64,000 nt of DNA. Source: Lytechinus variegatus. Lineage: Eukaryota > Echinodermata > Echinoidea > Temnopleuroida > Toxopneustidae. Of the stretch, positions 34,301 through 44,500 are shown piece after piece. Made by a program: the position numbers and the translations under genes. The notes below the pieces were generated by a model, which searched no databases, had not been told where the DNA came from, and saw only the letters and a list, made by a program, of their open reading frames with translations. How positions within the stretch are numbered: the first letter of the stretch is position 1; the number at the start of each line of letters is the position of its first letter. The stretch covers positions 34,253,733 to 34,317,732 of the forward strand of contig NC_054747.1 of the NCBI RefSeq assembly GCF_018143015.1, read 5' to 3'.

Positions 34301-35350
34301 TTCCAACATGCCAAGCAGAAGACAGACCAAGCTCAACTTCGACAGAAAAAGGACTATGATGTCTCAACTAGAACCATCAAGTACACTCCCGGAGATCTTG
34401 TTTGGTTGCACGATCCCGTCAATGCTAGACACAAATTAGAGCCTAACTGGAAGGGACCTTTTATCATTGTCTCATCCTCTCCTGATGAACTTGACTACAA
34501 GATTGCCGACATCCATAATGAAAATGTGAAGAAACTGGTTCATCACAATAGGCTCAAACTTTTCAGGTCAAAAGCATATCTTCAAGGGAAGACTCCTACC
34601 ACTCGTCCTTCTTCAGACAGTCAGGAAAGACATCTTTCCATTCGTCCTCCTTCAAGTGCTCAGGCAAAGCCTGATATTCCTCCTCCATCTAACTTAGCAT
34701 CTCAGTCTTCAATAGAGATGCCATGGTCAGCAAAATCTCAAACACATGCTGATCAGATCCCCATCCAGCCGGTGGAAAATCTTCAGGTTCCACCTCAACA
34801 ACCAATCCACCCGGTGAGAAGTGAGACTGATCGACCTTCACGGTCAGATTCATTTTCTCAATCTGCAGACCAATCCATTCAACCCCAGAGGCTAGACAAC
34901 TCTGATCCACCATCAGGGTCAGAGAAGTCTAAAGAACAGTCGTCTACCCAATCCATGCAGTCGTCTACCCAATCCATAAATCCACACCCTATGTTGGATG
35001 ATTCTGACCAACCACCATGGTCAGAGTCTATGGGACAGTCGTCCACTCAGTCTTTACAACCGCAGGCTAACCAATCCATTCAAACTTTGGAACCAAACCA
35101 GGTTAATTCTCAAGGACGACAAGTAAACTCTCCTGACCAATCCAATATACCAGGACCCTCCAGAGAGAACGAAGGTGACAACCCGGAGGTCACCAACCGA
35201 GAACGCCCTCCTCAACCATCAACTGATGAATCTGTGAGCCAGCGTGTAACTCGTATGCGAGAAGATCCCACTTCAACTTCACGAACTTCACGAACTCGTT
35301 CAGGCCGTTCTATACATAAACCAAAGAAGTATAGCGATTATCAATTATGA
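31307..35350 (+). CDS. Retrotransposon pol polyprotein (RT, RNase H, integrase)
   Basis: An uninterrupted frame of about 1,347 codons in the Ty3/gypsy element. In order: an N-terminal region without a recognisable protease site; reverse transcriptase (around residues 225-400) with the active-site word IYLDD near 32340; RNase H (around 490-610, LATDASQDAIGAVLS and HTDHRPLL); integrase with an H-H-C-C zinc finger (GHFGVQRTL...CRTCHAC), a DDE core including HTDQGRQFES and YHPQGAGIVERANR, and a GPF/Y-type module (WKGPFIIV). The C-terminal 250 residues are Ser/Gln-rich with QSSTQS repeats. No chromodomain seen. The true start codon is not certain; the first ATG is at 31331. Confidence 0.93.
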   Translation: MAAVGSFNMPGMSIPLVERHQHQVPLKCNVCLIGKTTLPGMSEVHVQGRLISPQPDVVPQDYNGIFEPSIDEHLNIAGARSLSRPQDGIILLRLINPTSEMVELSANTALGQFYSTTGDREEEYEILDGVVAGTQESSPLDLSSMLPTSNLSKTEYESAERLLNSYSDVFSSTSEDIGQTNFAYHEINTTTETPVRKRAYRTSPTMRVEIQNQVDELLRRDIIEESFSPWASPIVMVRKKDNTYRFCVDYRALNAITVRDSHPIPRSDDSIDALASSSYFSVIDLSSGYWQIPLEPRDREKTAFTTGTGLYQFKVMPFGLVNAPMTFQRVMEAVLHGLHWSICLIYLDDCIVLGKTFQDHLHNLKEVLQRFRDANLKLKPSKCQFFRKEVTYLGHVISTDGVLPDPVNTKKVSSWPQPTTPTQVRSFLGLASFYRRFIPNFAQVSSPLTDLTQKGKKFIWTAECEEAFNQLKFSLTSPPILAYPDFAKKFSLATDASQDAIGAVLSQSQDGNDRVVAYYSKKLTPAQQKWSTYDRELWSIISSVRHFRHYLRGREFTIHTDHRPLLAYNKVPIQDDATGRRARWIVELNAYSFTMNHRKGTAHRNADAMSRMPDETAPLVSMVNTRSSTRNRSTTQFDQTSTNPKSRDSVDDKVTENFILSNHHANLQYHQQHDMDIQRIIKYIKEHHHPTVREVRRQSPRLRRLLWQLPRLVFQNGLLYRRRQDNFKTPSLQVVVPESLIPRVLEEIHGNPSSGHFGVQRTLHRAEAMCYWPFMHKDITNYCRTCHACESIRSPNPKHQAPLQNIKTDHPLQIVFADIAELPTSRSGYHYILVVVDHFSKYTNIYPMRDQTAQTVARHLFEEYIKEHGVPESLHTDQGRQFESRLVQDLCKKLGIRKSRSSPYHPQGAGIVERANRVIKEQLAKYIADQGGDWDKHIHQLQLAYNTSVHSSTGMTPYFVMHGREARTPASITCPIMTQSYDSPQEYVTDVCSRLRKAFQHAKQKTDQAQLRQKKDYDVSTRTIKYTPGDLVWLHDPVNARHKLEPNWKGPFIIVSSSPDELDYKIADIHNENVKKLVHHNRLKLFRSKAYLQGKTPTTRPSSDSQERHLSIRPPSSAQAKPDIPPPSNLASQSSIEMPWSAKSQTHADQIPIQPVENLQVPPQQPIHPVRSETDRPSRSDSFSQSADQSIQPQRLDNSDPPSGSEKSKEQSSTQSMQSSTQSINPHPMLDDSDQPPWSESMGQSSTQSLQPQANQSIQTLEPNQVNSQGRQVNSPDQSNIPGPSRENEGDNPEVTNRERPPQPSTDESVSQRVTRMREDPTSTSRTSRTRSGRSIHKPKKYSDYQL

Positions 35351-37691
35351 CTCTTCCTGGAAGTGAGACATTTTGTAATTCATCGAACTGAAGATGTTAT
35401 GATCGTCAATGTTAATTTTAGATTACTTCCCGACATGCCCGAAGGAAAGATCTGAACATTTAATAAATTCAAATTTGACATCTTTATCCAAAAAGAAGAG
35501 AAAACCGAACACTACAATGGACGCGTCAGATACTGACTTCGACATTAAAAGTGAATATTTTGGAATGAACTCTTATATCGGACAGAGACATCTACAAACC
35601 AAGATTAATATTTAGAAGAGTGAACGATTCATCACATAGAAACTGATTCTTCATTACGTGATATTGAACAGACCCAAATTTTATTGATCTGCAAGTCAAA
35701 ACATCAGAAATTTGAACGGAGTATTTTTCAGTTCACGCGGATAAATGAATTTGAATGAACTTTATCATATAGATTAGAACTTAATCATTAGTCATTGAAA
35801 CGGAAAATGAGGTTTTTTTTTAATACAGACAGCATTTCAACATCAATCATTGATGTGCAAGTCAAAGTATCAGAATATGAATTTGAAAATCATGCATGTA
35901 CTAGGTTTATTTTTCATCTGACTGATTGACTATTAACATGTAAAGTTTGTAGACAGGAAAATTTAGCAAAATACTGTTATTTCTATGTCCAAAAAAAAAT
36001 TGCAAGTCAAACTTTTTTTTAACATGATAGAATATAAAAAGGATAGATAGAAATGCTATTGAAACCAAACAAATTTGACAAAAAAAAGTAAAGTTATTGT
36101 TCTCATATACTGTTATTCATACTTATACATGCAAAACTTCAATTCCAGCTAGAAAACTTAAGAGATCATTATTCCAAGACAGACATCCATCTATGTTTAC
36201 ATTGTCAGTTGAAATAATTTATGATAATTGTAAATTTATCTTTATAGAAAAAAAGATTAATATTTTGGGTAGGTTTTCCAAAAGTGAACCAAGAAGAAAA
36301 GAATTCCTTCAGTTTCAGAATGAAAAAAAAAGGTGTTTAAATATATTTCAGTGTGATAAGTGGTGCAGAGTATCTAAAACTGAAAGATATTATTGAGCTG
36401 ATTTTTGTCCTGCACAAAAGGTACGACTTTAATCAAATCGATATATGTGTTTAAAAAAAAAAAGGAAAGAAATGTCATTTAAAATGAAATAATTTTGTGT
36501 TATATTTTACATTTATCATTACAATCACAGATCTCATGTATAAAATATGTTTGGACAGTGATGATAATGATTTATCTCACTTTAGTGATGGCGTATAGCA
36601 GGATAGTTGGTACAAAAAAAAGTGAAAAATTAATCAGTTTACTTATTGAGTACAAGGATAACTCATAGGTCATAGCTATTTAAAAGTTTTGATAATTATT
36701 GAAATTTGTTATCAATGGTTTAATGCCGGTAGAAATGAAGTAATTTCTGCACTTGATAATAACATCTAGGATAAATGATAAAATCATGGAGATCTGAAAT
36801 CATTCATGTAATTTTGGAGAATTTAAAATTTTCAGATTATCCATACCTATGTACTGATTTCATTTCATATTTGGTACAGACATGATCTTGTTTTAAAAAA
36901 AAAAGATTGTTTACATTGATGAAATTTTATATATTTTATACAACAAAAAAAAAAAAGAAGAAGAAAACACAAAAATGGTGTTCGAAAAAGAAAAATTGTT
37001 TTCTTTCATGAAAAAGAGGAAAACATAAAAAAGTATTTTTTTTAGAACTTAAAAGTCGAATCATCTGTTGAAAAAAAAAAAGAAAAAAAAGAAATAATAA
37101 TTCCATCCAGGTGTATGGATAGTATGGTTGATACAAGTCAATCACTTTAGATATGTTTATATTTATGAAAGCACTCCATTTGTTAAATTCCATTGTTTTT
37201 ATAGCGACTAATGACAATTTTTTTTAGTGAAAAGGATATATACATGTATATATACTTGTTGCTTGATAGTCATTTTCCAATTATTACAAAACAATGGTGC
37301 ATTTTCAATAGTTCTGATGTTTAGTAAATTTTCGAAGATGGATAAGATATTTCGAATTATAAAATGAGGACATTTTATTTGTGAAGGAAAGTCTAGTTTG
37401 TAGGGATTGATTTTGTACTTTTATTTCTTTCCACTTTTATTTCTTTCCACTCTTAGTCATGAATCATCCCTTTTTTGTAATAGAACACCCCTCATTTATA
37501 TTCACCCTTTTCATCCTCACACAAGGTTCTTTTGTATTTATTCACTCCACCATCCTCCATACAGCTTTCTTCACTCCTCTCTCTCTCTCCCTCTCCCTTT
37601 CCTTCCACCTCTCTCCTGATTGGTTATAGTTGATGCACTCAAGCCTGGATAATAATTTGCATATAGTTTGAATATCTTTTGTTTGTATATA
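35351..37691 (+). other. Non-coding 3' part of the LTR element
   Basis: 2.3 kb of AT-rich sequence with A-runs between pol and the right LTR. A 68-codon frame at 35409-35615 (ending GQRHLQTKINI) is not recognised. I see no clear purine tract directly before the right LTR. Confidence 0.6.
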
Positions 37692-37910
37692 TGAATATTC
37701 AGTTATACTTTGTTCTATTGATTTGCATTTAAATGAATATTGATATGCTTTAAAATAATTTGAATGGAATGTTGCTAGAATGCAACAAGGCTTCTGTACA
37801 TTAAAAGCTGGGAGTTGGCCAGTAAGTTCTGAACATGATAGCATGTCTTGTCTGCTGGGCTGTCTCTGTGCATGAAGAGTGCTAGGAATGAGAATTGATA
37901 AGAACCCCGT

Positions 37911-37916
<6 letters not shown>
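37692..37916 (+). repeat. 3' LTR
   Basis: 225 bp, reading as identical to 31079-31303, ending CTACA and followed at once by TATATA. Confidence 0.88.
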
Positions 37917-37970
<54 letters not shown>

Positions 37971-37982
37971 TACATATATATC
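37917..37982. repeat. (TA)n microsatellite, right half
   Basis: Continuation of the TA tract that flanks the retrotransposon on its left. Confidence 0.9.
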
Positions 37983-37984
37983 TC

Positions 37985-39240
37985 ACCAGCAGATTAATGC
38001 GAGCGCGAAGCGCGAGCTGAAAATTTTGATATTTCGATCTGAAAAAGAGAATTGAGTTTAATGGACGTTTCTAATAAAGAACAAGATATATATATCCAAC
38101 AAAAGATTATTGCAAATCGAAGTGAGAGTTCTTTTGAGGTTTAGAACTGAAAATGGCGCCATATTCACCTATTTAATCATGGAAAGTATGGGTTTTTGTT
38201 ACAAAAATGATGCGAGCGTGAAGCGCGAGCTGAAATTTTTTATATTCCCATCTGAAAAGTGGACATTTTGAGCACGATTTTAGACGAAGAACGAGTTGTG
38301 TATCTCAATCTCGCTTGCTGATTTCTATGTAACATTACAATCTTATTTTTATTTTTAGCACATGCGGAATTATGGGGGGGGGCAAAATGATATGTTTGCC
38401 CCCAATATTTTCATTGGTGGGGCGATCGCCCCCCCCCCCCTGCCCCCCCCATAATCGACGCCTCTGTCTAAGGATGAACATTGTGAAGGAAGGAAGTTGG
38501 TTTGCATGATATGCCTGAGGGATCAGGATAAGGATGGTGGTGTGATAAATGTAGTAGTTCTTATGGTGATGACGACATTTTGATGGTACATCAAGTGTGC
38601 ACGGGGGTGGCTACTTTCGGAGCAATATCCTCCTTAGGCGAAATAATTGAAAGGTCAGCAAAATGGGGAGGGATCAAAATAGAAACGAATAGGGATCGAG
38701 AGGGGAAAAAACAAGAAAAAGGAGAGGGGATCAGAAAAGGGGAATTGGAAAGAAGAAACGGAAGAAAAGGGAATAATGAAGAAGGGGGGGGGGGAGACAG
38801 AGAAAGAAAATCAAGGAGACGAACAAATTATTTAAAAGGAGCGAAAGGTAAATGAGGAGAAAAAAGAAAAGGAGACATTGGAGAAAATGAGAAGATAGAT
38901 TTACAGGGCCGGGGAACCATTTGGGTGTAATATCTTTTATAGGAGTCAAATCGGGGTGGGGGTATGTTGGGCGCCAAATTGGTCTTGATATTCGATCGAG
39001 GCATCAAATTGATATGCAAACTTCTGAAGGGGACACTATTTAAAGGGCACCAATTTGTCTCATAATGGCTTTAGAAGGCCTATACGGAGTGCTAAATTCA
39101 CTAAAGTCTCATCCGGATGCTATGATTTAATCTTTACGGGGCCCCAATTAAGTTAAGTGAACTTCGGAGAGTCAATTTGATCTTAAAGGTACTATATGGG
39201 GCGCCATCTTTAAACTGGAATCCAATCCAAATAAAACCCT
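37985..39240. repeat. Repeat block with GCGAAGCGCGAGCTG units, purine tract and GCGCCAAATT words
   Basis: Two units carrying GAGCGCGAAGCGCGAGCTGA (near 38005 and 38215) are followed by mixed C/G-tracts (38375-38450), a purine-rich tract (38650-38860) and repeated phrases of the form GGGCGCCAAATTGGTC (38940-39200). The same ingredients occur at 54300-56130, where the core unit is in the opposite orientation. No reading frame of interest. Probably a decayed copy of the same unnamed composite repeat. Confidence 0.6.
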
Positions 39241-39580
39241 TTTTTTGATTAAAAAGACAAATCAGACAAGTTGATAGGTGAAAGTTTGAACAATATCAGA
39301 CAAACAGTAAAAAAGTTTTTACAGGTTTTAAATATTGGTAATCACTATATCCGTGGAGACTTCAAATTGGCCGCACATGATTGTGGTGTCATAGTGATGT
39401 AAGGCAAGACTACTCTTCCATTTACTCCAATACATGAAATGGCTAAAATGTATTTTTTTTTCAAAAGGTTTACTTCAAATTGTATTCATGGGGACATAAA
39501 ACAATATACTACCAGGATTATATTTAGATTACTGCCCCAAGGGAATGGGTATAAAGGAGAAAACCACAAATCCCTGATAA

Positions 39581-40185
39581 TTAAAGGTCAAGTCCACCCA
39601 AGAAAAAAAATGTTAATTTGATTAAATGGAGAAAAATCAAACTAGCATTATGCTGAAAATTTTATGAAATCGGATACAACATAAAAAAAGTTATGACTTT
39701 TTGAAATTTCGCTTACTTCACAAAACAGTGATATGCACAATTAACTCAGTGTCATGCAAATGAGACAGTCAATAATGTCTCTCACTTACTCTTTCTTTTG
39801 TTCTTTCATTGTTTAAATTATACAATATATACAAATTTGACAATAACATGAATAGGACCTGCTTGACTGGACCATATTAAGTAATGCTAATTCCACAGGT
39901 TCAGGGAGGAATTAATCGTTGTTTCACTGACAATTGAGAGGAAATTAGAATATTTCATATACAAAAGAAATAGTGAGTGCATGACATTATCAGCCTCCTT
40001 ATTTGTATACCGGCCAGGATGTGCATATAACTGATTTTTGTGAAATTAAGAGAAACGTTAAAATGGGATATTCTTTTTTTATTTTACATCCGATTGTGAT
40101 GAATTTTTTAGTGTTATGCTTGTTGGATTTTTTCCCCTTTTATCAAAGTCAAATTTTTTTTCGTTGTGGTGGACTTGTCTTTTAA
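39581..40185. mobile_element. MITE with TTAAAGGTCAAGTCCACC ends
   Basis: The left end TTAAAGGTCAAGTCCACC pairs with the right end GGTGGACTTGTCTTTTAA, about 600 bp apart. Mid-element T-runs and no coding potential. The arrangement resembles the 505-bp element at 50522-51026 (TTAAAGGGGAAGTTCACC ends), so the two may be one superfamily with TTAA-type termini. Confidence 0.65.
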
Positions 40186-41265
40186 GTACATTGTCAATGG
40201 GAACGTTATCCTTACCCCTTGTCATAATTTACTTACCCAGTTTCAAATTCGAAATCTACATAGTCTTAGGGATCTCAATTGTAATGATGCTTGCCATAAT
40301 TTTCTTATTGCTTGTCAATTTCTTTCAAACTTTCACCTTTTTAAATTCATTTTTCTCCTTCCTATAACACAACATTTTATGACCAAGGCTGCGGCCAAAA
40401 CAACTCAGTGCCGGGATATACATCATTCTCATTGATTACAAAAAATGACTTACAAACATATAGCTTCGTGATTTTCCTTCAATTCAAGTTCAATTTTCAA
40501 TTATTATCAATGTTGCTATCGTTATCATTATTGTTATCATTATCATTATCATTATCATCATCATCATCATCAAGCATCATCCATCACTATAAGCATCGTC
40601 ATCATCATCATCATCACCACCACCACCACGATTCCCACCGCCACCGCCATCATCATGCAGTTCCGCTTGATAACCTCCAAAAGCTCCTGCAATGTCACCT
40701 TGAAAATATATCCCTCACTCCTCAAAGTGCGTCCAGGCTAATTTCATATTCGAGATAGGCTGCAGATCTCTTTGAAGATTACATTACAACAGATGATCAT
40801 CATCATCATCATCATTCCTCCTCCTCATCATCATTATGGCCATCATCATCATCACCACCACCACCACCATGAGCACCACCACCATCCTCCTCCTCCTCAT
40901 CATCATCAACAGCATTACTGAAAGAACTTCATTACGCATATTTTTTCGTTGTTTTTGTTTTCATTTATTTATTCATTTATTTAGATCCATGATAATGTAC
41001 TTTTCATCATATCCATAAATTATGCAGGATCAAGCCATAGATAATTATAACTCTATGGATCAAGCCAATAATAGCGCCTGGCGCTCACGATCGAGCTCGC
41101 TATACGCTTGCAGCATCAAGGCATAGAGATGTATATCAGGGCATCTGAATCTGTGAAGTTCCTGGTCCTGATCCTCAAGTGGATATTGATGACCAATAAG
41201 AACGTTAGCGATCGAGAGAGCTCAATATTTTTAGTACATTTTGGAGTTGAGTCCCACCACTTTGC
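40186..41265. other. Spacer with (CAT)n repeats
   Basis: ATC/CAT trinucleotide tracts lie at 40548-40650 and 40795-40915, separated by AT-rich DNA. His- and Ser-rich open frames here are artefacts. No gene recognised. Confidence 0.7.
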
Positions 41266-41269
41266 AATT

Positions 41270-41435
41270 GACTGGAGGGACTATAGTAATTATTCCTTTC
41301 ACGATAGTATCCCACAGTTTATTTTTGAATGTCTCAGGGGTCTTGGAGCAAATAACATCAGGAGGAAGAAGGTTCCAAGCCCGGATGGTTTTCGGGAAGA
41401 ATGAATGACGGTAGATATATGTCAGTGTTGCATCT
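41270..41435 (-). mobile_element. LINE reverse-transcriptase C-terminal fragment
   Basis: The minus-strand frame reads TLTYIYRHSFFPKTIRAWNL, then LPPDVICSKTPETFKNKLW. SFFPRTIxxWNxLP....S.....FK is the standard C terminus of many non-LTR retrotransposon ORF2 proteins. It lies 80 bp upstream of, and divergent from, the start of the 180-aa gene. Confidence 0.68.
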
Positions 41436-41515
41436 GATGTTGGAGAGGGAGAGGCATGCGCAGCATGCAGCGAGCGCGCGTGCGCGTTGGCGTCTCGTCG
41501 CGTAGGGCAACAAAA
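41436..41515 (+). promoter_or_regulatory. CpG-rich presumed promoter of the 180-aa gene
   Basis: The 80 bp before the start codon are dense in CpG (GCGAGCGCGCGTGCGCGTTG) within AT-rich surroundings, typical of an unmethylated TATA-less start region. The inference rests on position and composition. Confidence 0.4.
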
Positions 41516-44500
41516 ATGGCGTCCACCATCTCGGGTAATTTCTTTGGCAGTGACACGAATCATTTGTCTGGAGAAGAGAAATTTCCAGAAATGACAGAGT
41601 TTAGCGGTTCAAGCGATGAAGACAAGGCATGTGCTAAGTTATTTTGGCAATCTGTGACCCTTCACCCACCAATCGAATCAAGGCTGGTATCTGGAGACAT
41701 TAGACAGAGACTTCCAAATGCTGGCCCTTTTTTGCAAGGTAAATTTACTCCAGTCCCAGATAATGATATTTGTGTTTGTGAATATTCACAAATGCAATTC
41801 AAGACAAAATTAAAATTGCTATGCCTCCTACGGCTACGGCTACGCCTACGCACGAACGATGGTGAGGCTCACCCATGGGTTCATATCGTCTCGCGAGTGA
41901 AGGATTATCAGTCATACGCACGCGACACACCACTACACTTCGAAAATACAGTGGGCTTTTGCCCACATAAAAGATTATGTTTAAATACATATTCCACATC
42001 CTGCTATGACACTTACCGAATCATTTAGATCCTTCCGTGACTTCTCCTTGAAGTTTCTTTCTAAAAATATGTATATTTTCTTGATCTTTAGTGAAGATTT
42101 TACGGAGATAGAAATCAGTCAGGGTTGATATCAATTTTCTCCTGAAGAGGGCGCGCGATTTATATTCATATCAAAGACACGACAAGGGAAAGAATAGGCA
42201 CCTACACTATTTTACACGCATATCGACGCAAGGCATTACGCAAAGTCCGTGAAGTGTCCAATCTTTTCATTGTATAGACTTTGGTATACCGTATACGTAT
42301 TATTGACGTTCGTCAAAGCTTGTACTGCTGGTTTCTTTCCAGGCACGTATATTATTTTCATTTTTTTTTTATCAGTCATCTTTTTAAATTAATGCAAATG
42401 AGTGTTATCATCACCAATAATAATCATTAATTATGTTTTTTGAAGGCATTTCATTAATTGGTGCCCATAATTAGTAAATTAATCATGAGGATTGCGCATT
42501 CAAAGAATTTAGATACAGTTATAAAATTACCGAGGAGCTGAATCAAGGTTGTGAAATTATTAGCGCCACCAACGGGCTTCCTTGTATTTCCGTGGAAGAG
42601 ACAAGCGAAGTCACTTTCGAGGCCGAGGTAAGCAAAATGTGCTTTTTTTATCGGATTATTATTTTATTATTCTTTTACATTCAACAAACTCTTGCTACTT
42701 ACCGGCAAGAGCCCCGGTGCGTAGCGAGAAGGAGCTTCGGCAAATATTACTTCAGCTATGAAGCGATGTTTGCCGACTACTTCGAAATCCAGGGTCAAAC
42801 ACGGTCTGTTGTACGAGGTTAGTACATACTAACCTCGTACAATGTGTGAGTGGGTGAGGCTAGGCCTAGGGCACTCATTCTATGAACAAGGTTATGATAT
42901 AACCTTGTTTGTTCTCTGTTTCTCTTCCCTGTGGTAGTGTGGTGAAATAAGGTTGGCAATGTTTGGATTTTTTTCTCTTTTTCTTTGGGACAAATGCTTG
43001 ATTTTTTACACTGTCAGGTGCCATGGCATTGACCATTCTTCCTCTTTCCAGTCTGGTACACTGCACTTGTTCACTGCTTCCATCCACTGCTACCATCTGG
43101 CCTGTGGTCTGTGGAGAATCTACAGGTAGGACTACAATGTATGCCATGGTATTGGTATGCCAATGCTGTATAAAGCACACACACTTTAAAAAATCATTAA
43201 AATATCACTTTTGTGACCAAAACTACTAATTTCCATATAGTTCTAATTTATTTATCATTAGTAATGTGGGAATAATTTTTGTATTCACCAGAGCGCTCAA
43301 AAACTTGAATTTTGGGCATATTTTTGTGTACGCCCTCTATTGGTGGAAAGTAATATGGCAAGAAAATTTTCATTTTTTTATCTCTATTTTTAATTAAGAA
43401 AAAATGATATAAAGAATCAAATTTAAATAAGAGCCAAGCGGTATGAATTAACAGGTCTAATGGAAACTGTCAGTGTAAAAAAATCAAGCATTTGCCCCAA
43501 AGAAAAAGAGAAAATAAGCCAAACATTGCCACCTTTATTTTGTCACACATGGAGATATAACTGAGAACAAGGTTATATTATAACCTTGTTCATTGAATGA
43601 GTGCTTCCATCCTGCCTGTGGGGAATCTTCAGGTAGGACTATGGTATGCCAATGTTGTACAGAGCACACACTTTAAAGAAATCATTAAAATATCACTTTT
43701 GTGACCAAAATTACTAATTTCCATACAGTTGCAATTTATTTTACATTAGTAACTTGGGAATAATTTTTGTATTCACTAGAGCGCTCAAAAACTTGAATTT
43801 TGGGCATATTTACCTATTGGTGGAAAGTAATATGGCAAGAAATTTTTCATTTTTTGATCTCTATTTTTAATTAAGAAAAAAATTATTTAAAGTGTCAAAT
43901 TTAAATAAGAGCCAAGTTGTATGAATAATAGGTGTAATGGAAACTGTCAGTGTAAAAAAATCAGGCATTTGCCCCAAACAAAAAGAGAAAATAAGCCAAA
44001 CATTGCCACCCTTATTTTGCCACACATGGAGATATAACTGAGAACAAGGTTATATTATAACCTTGTTCATTGAATAAGTGGTACACTGTACAGTCGCCAC
44101 TGGCGTATTATCGTACCTTTACAGCTATTCATCATATAACTTTGCTCTTAAGTAATTTTGATTCTTTGAATTAATTTTTCTTAAAAATAGAGATCTATTG
44201 TCTTGAAAAACTACAATTGTCTTGCCATATTAGTTACTTTCCACCAATAGAGGGCGTACACAAAAACATGCCAAAAATTCAAGTTTTCGAGCGCTCTGGT
44301 GAATACAAAAACTACCCCCAAGTTACTAATGAAAAATAAATTACAACTGTACGGAAATTAGTATTTTTGGTTACAAAAGTGATATTTTAATGATTTTTGA
44401 AATTGTGTGCTGTGTACAGCATTGGCATACCTGAGCATGATCGGTTAAGGGTTCGCATTGAGGTGAAATTTTTTTTTTAAGGTACTTCTATCAAATTTGC

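Noticed and set aside
35409-35615. Small frame after pol as an extra retrotransposon gene
   Set aside because: Short, unrecognised and with no supporting motif; kept as non-coding part of the element.
41231-41563. 110-aa minus-strand frame as a host gene
   Set aside because: The middle is a LINE ORF2 C terminus; the rest overlaps the CpG-rich promoter and first exon of the plus-strand gene.
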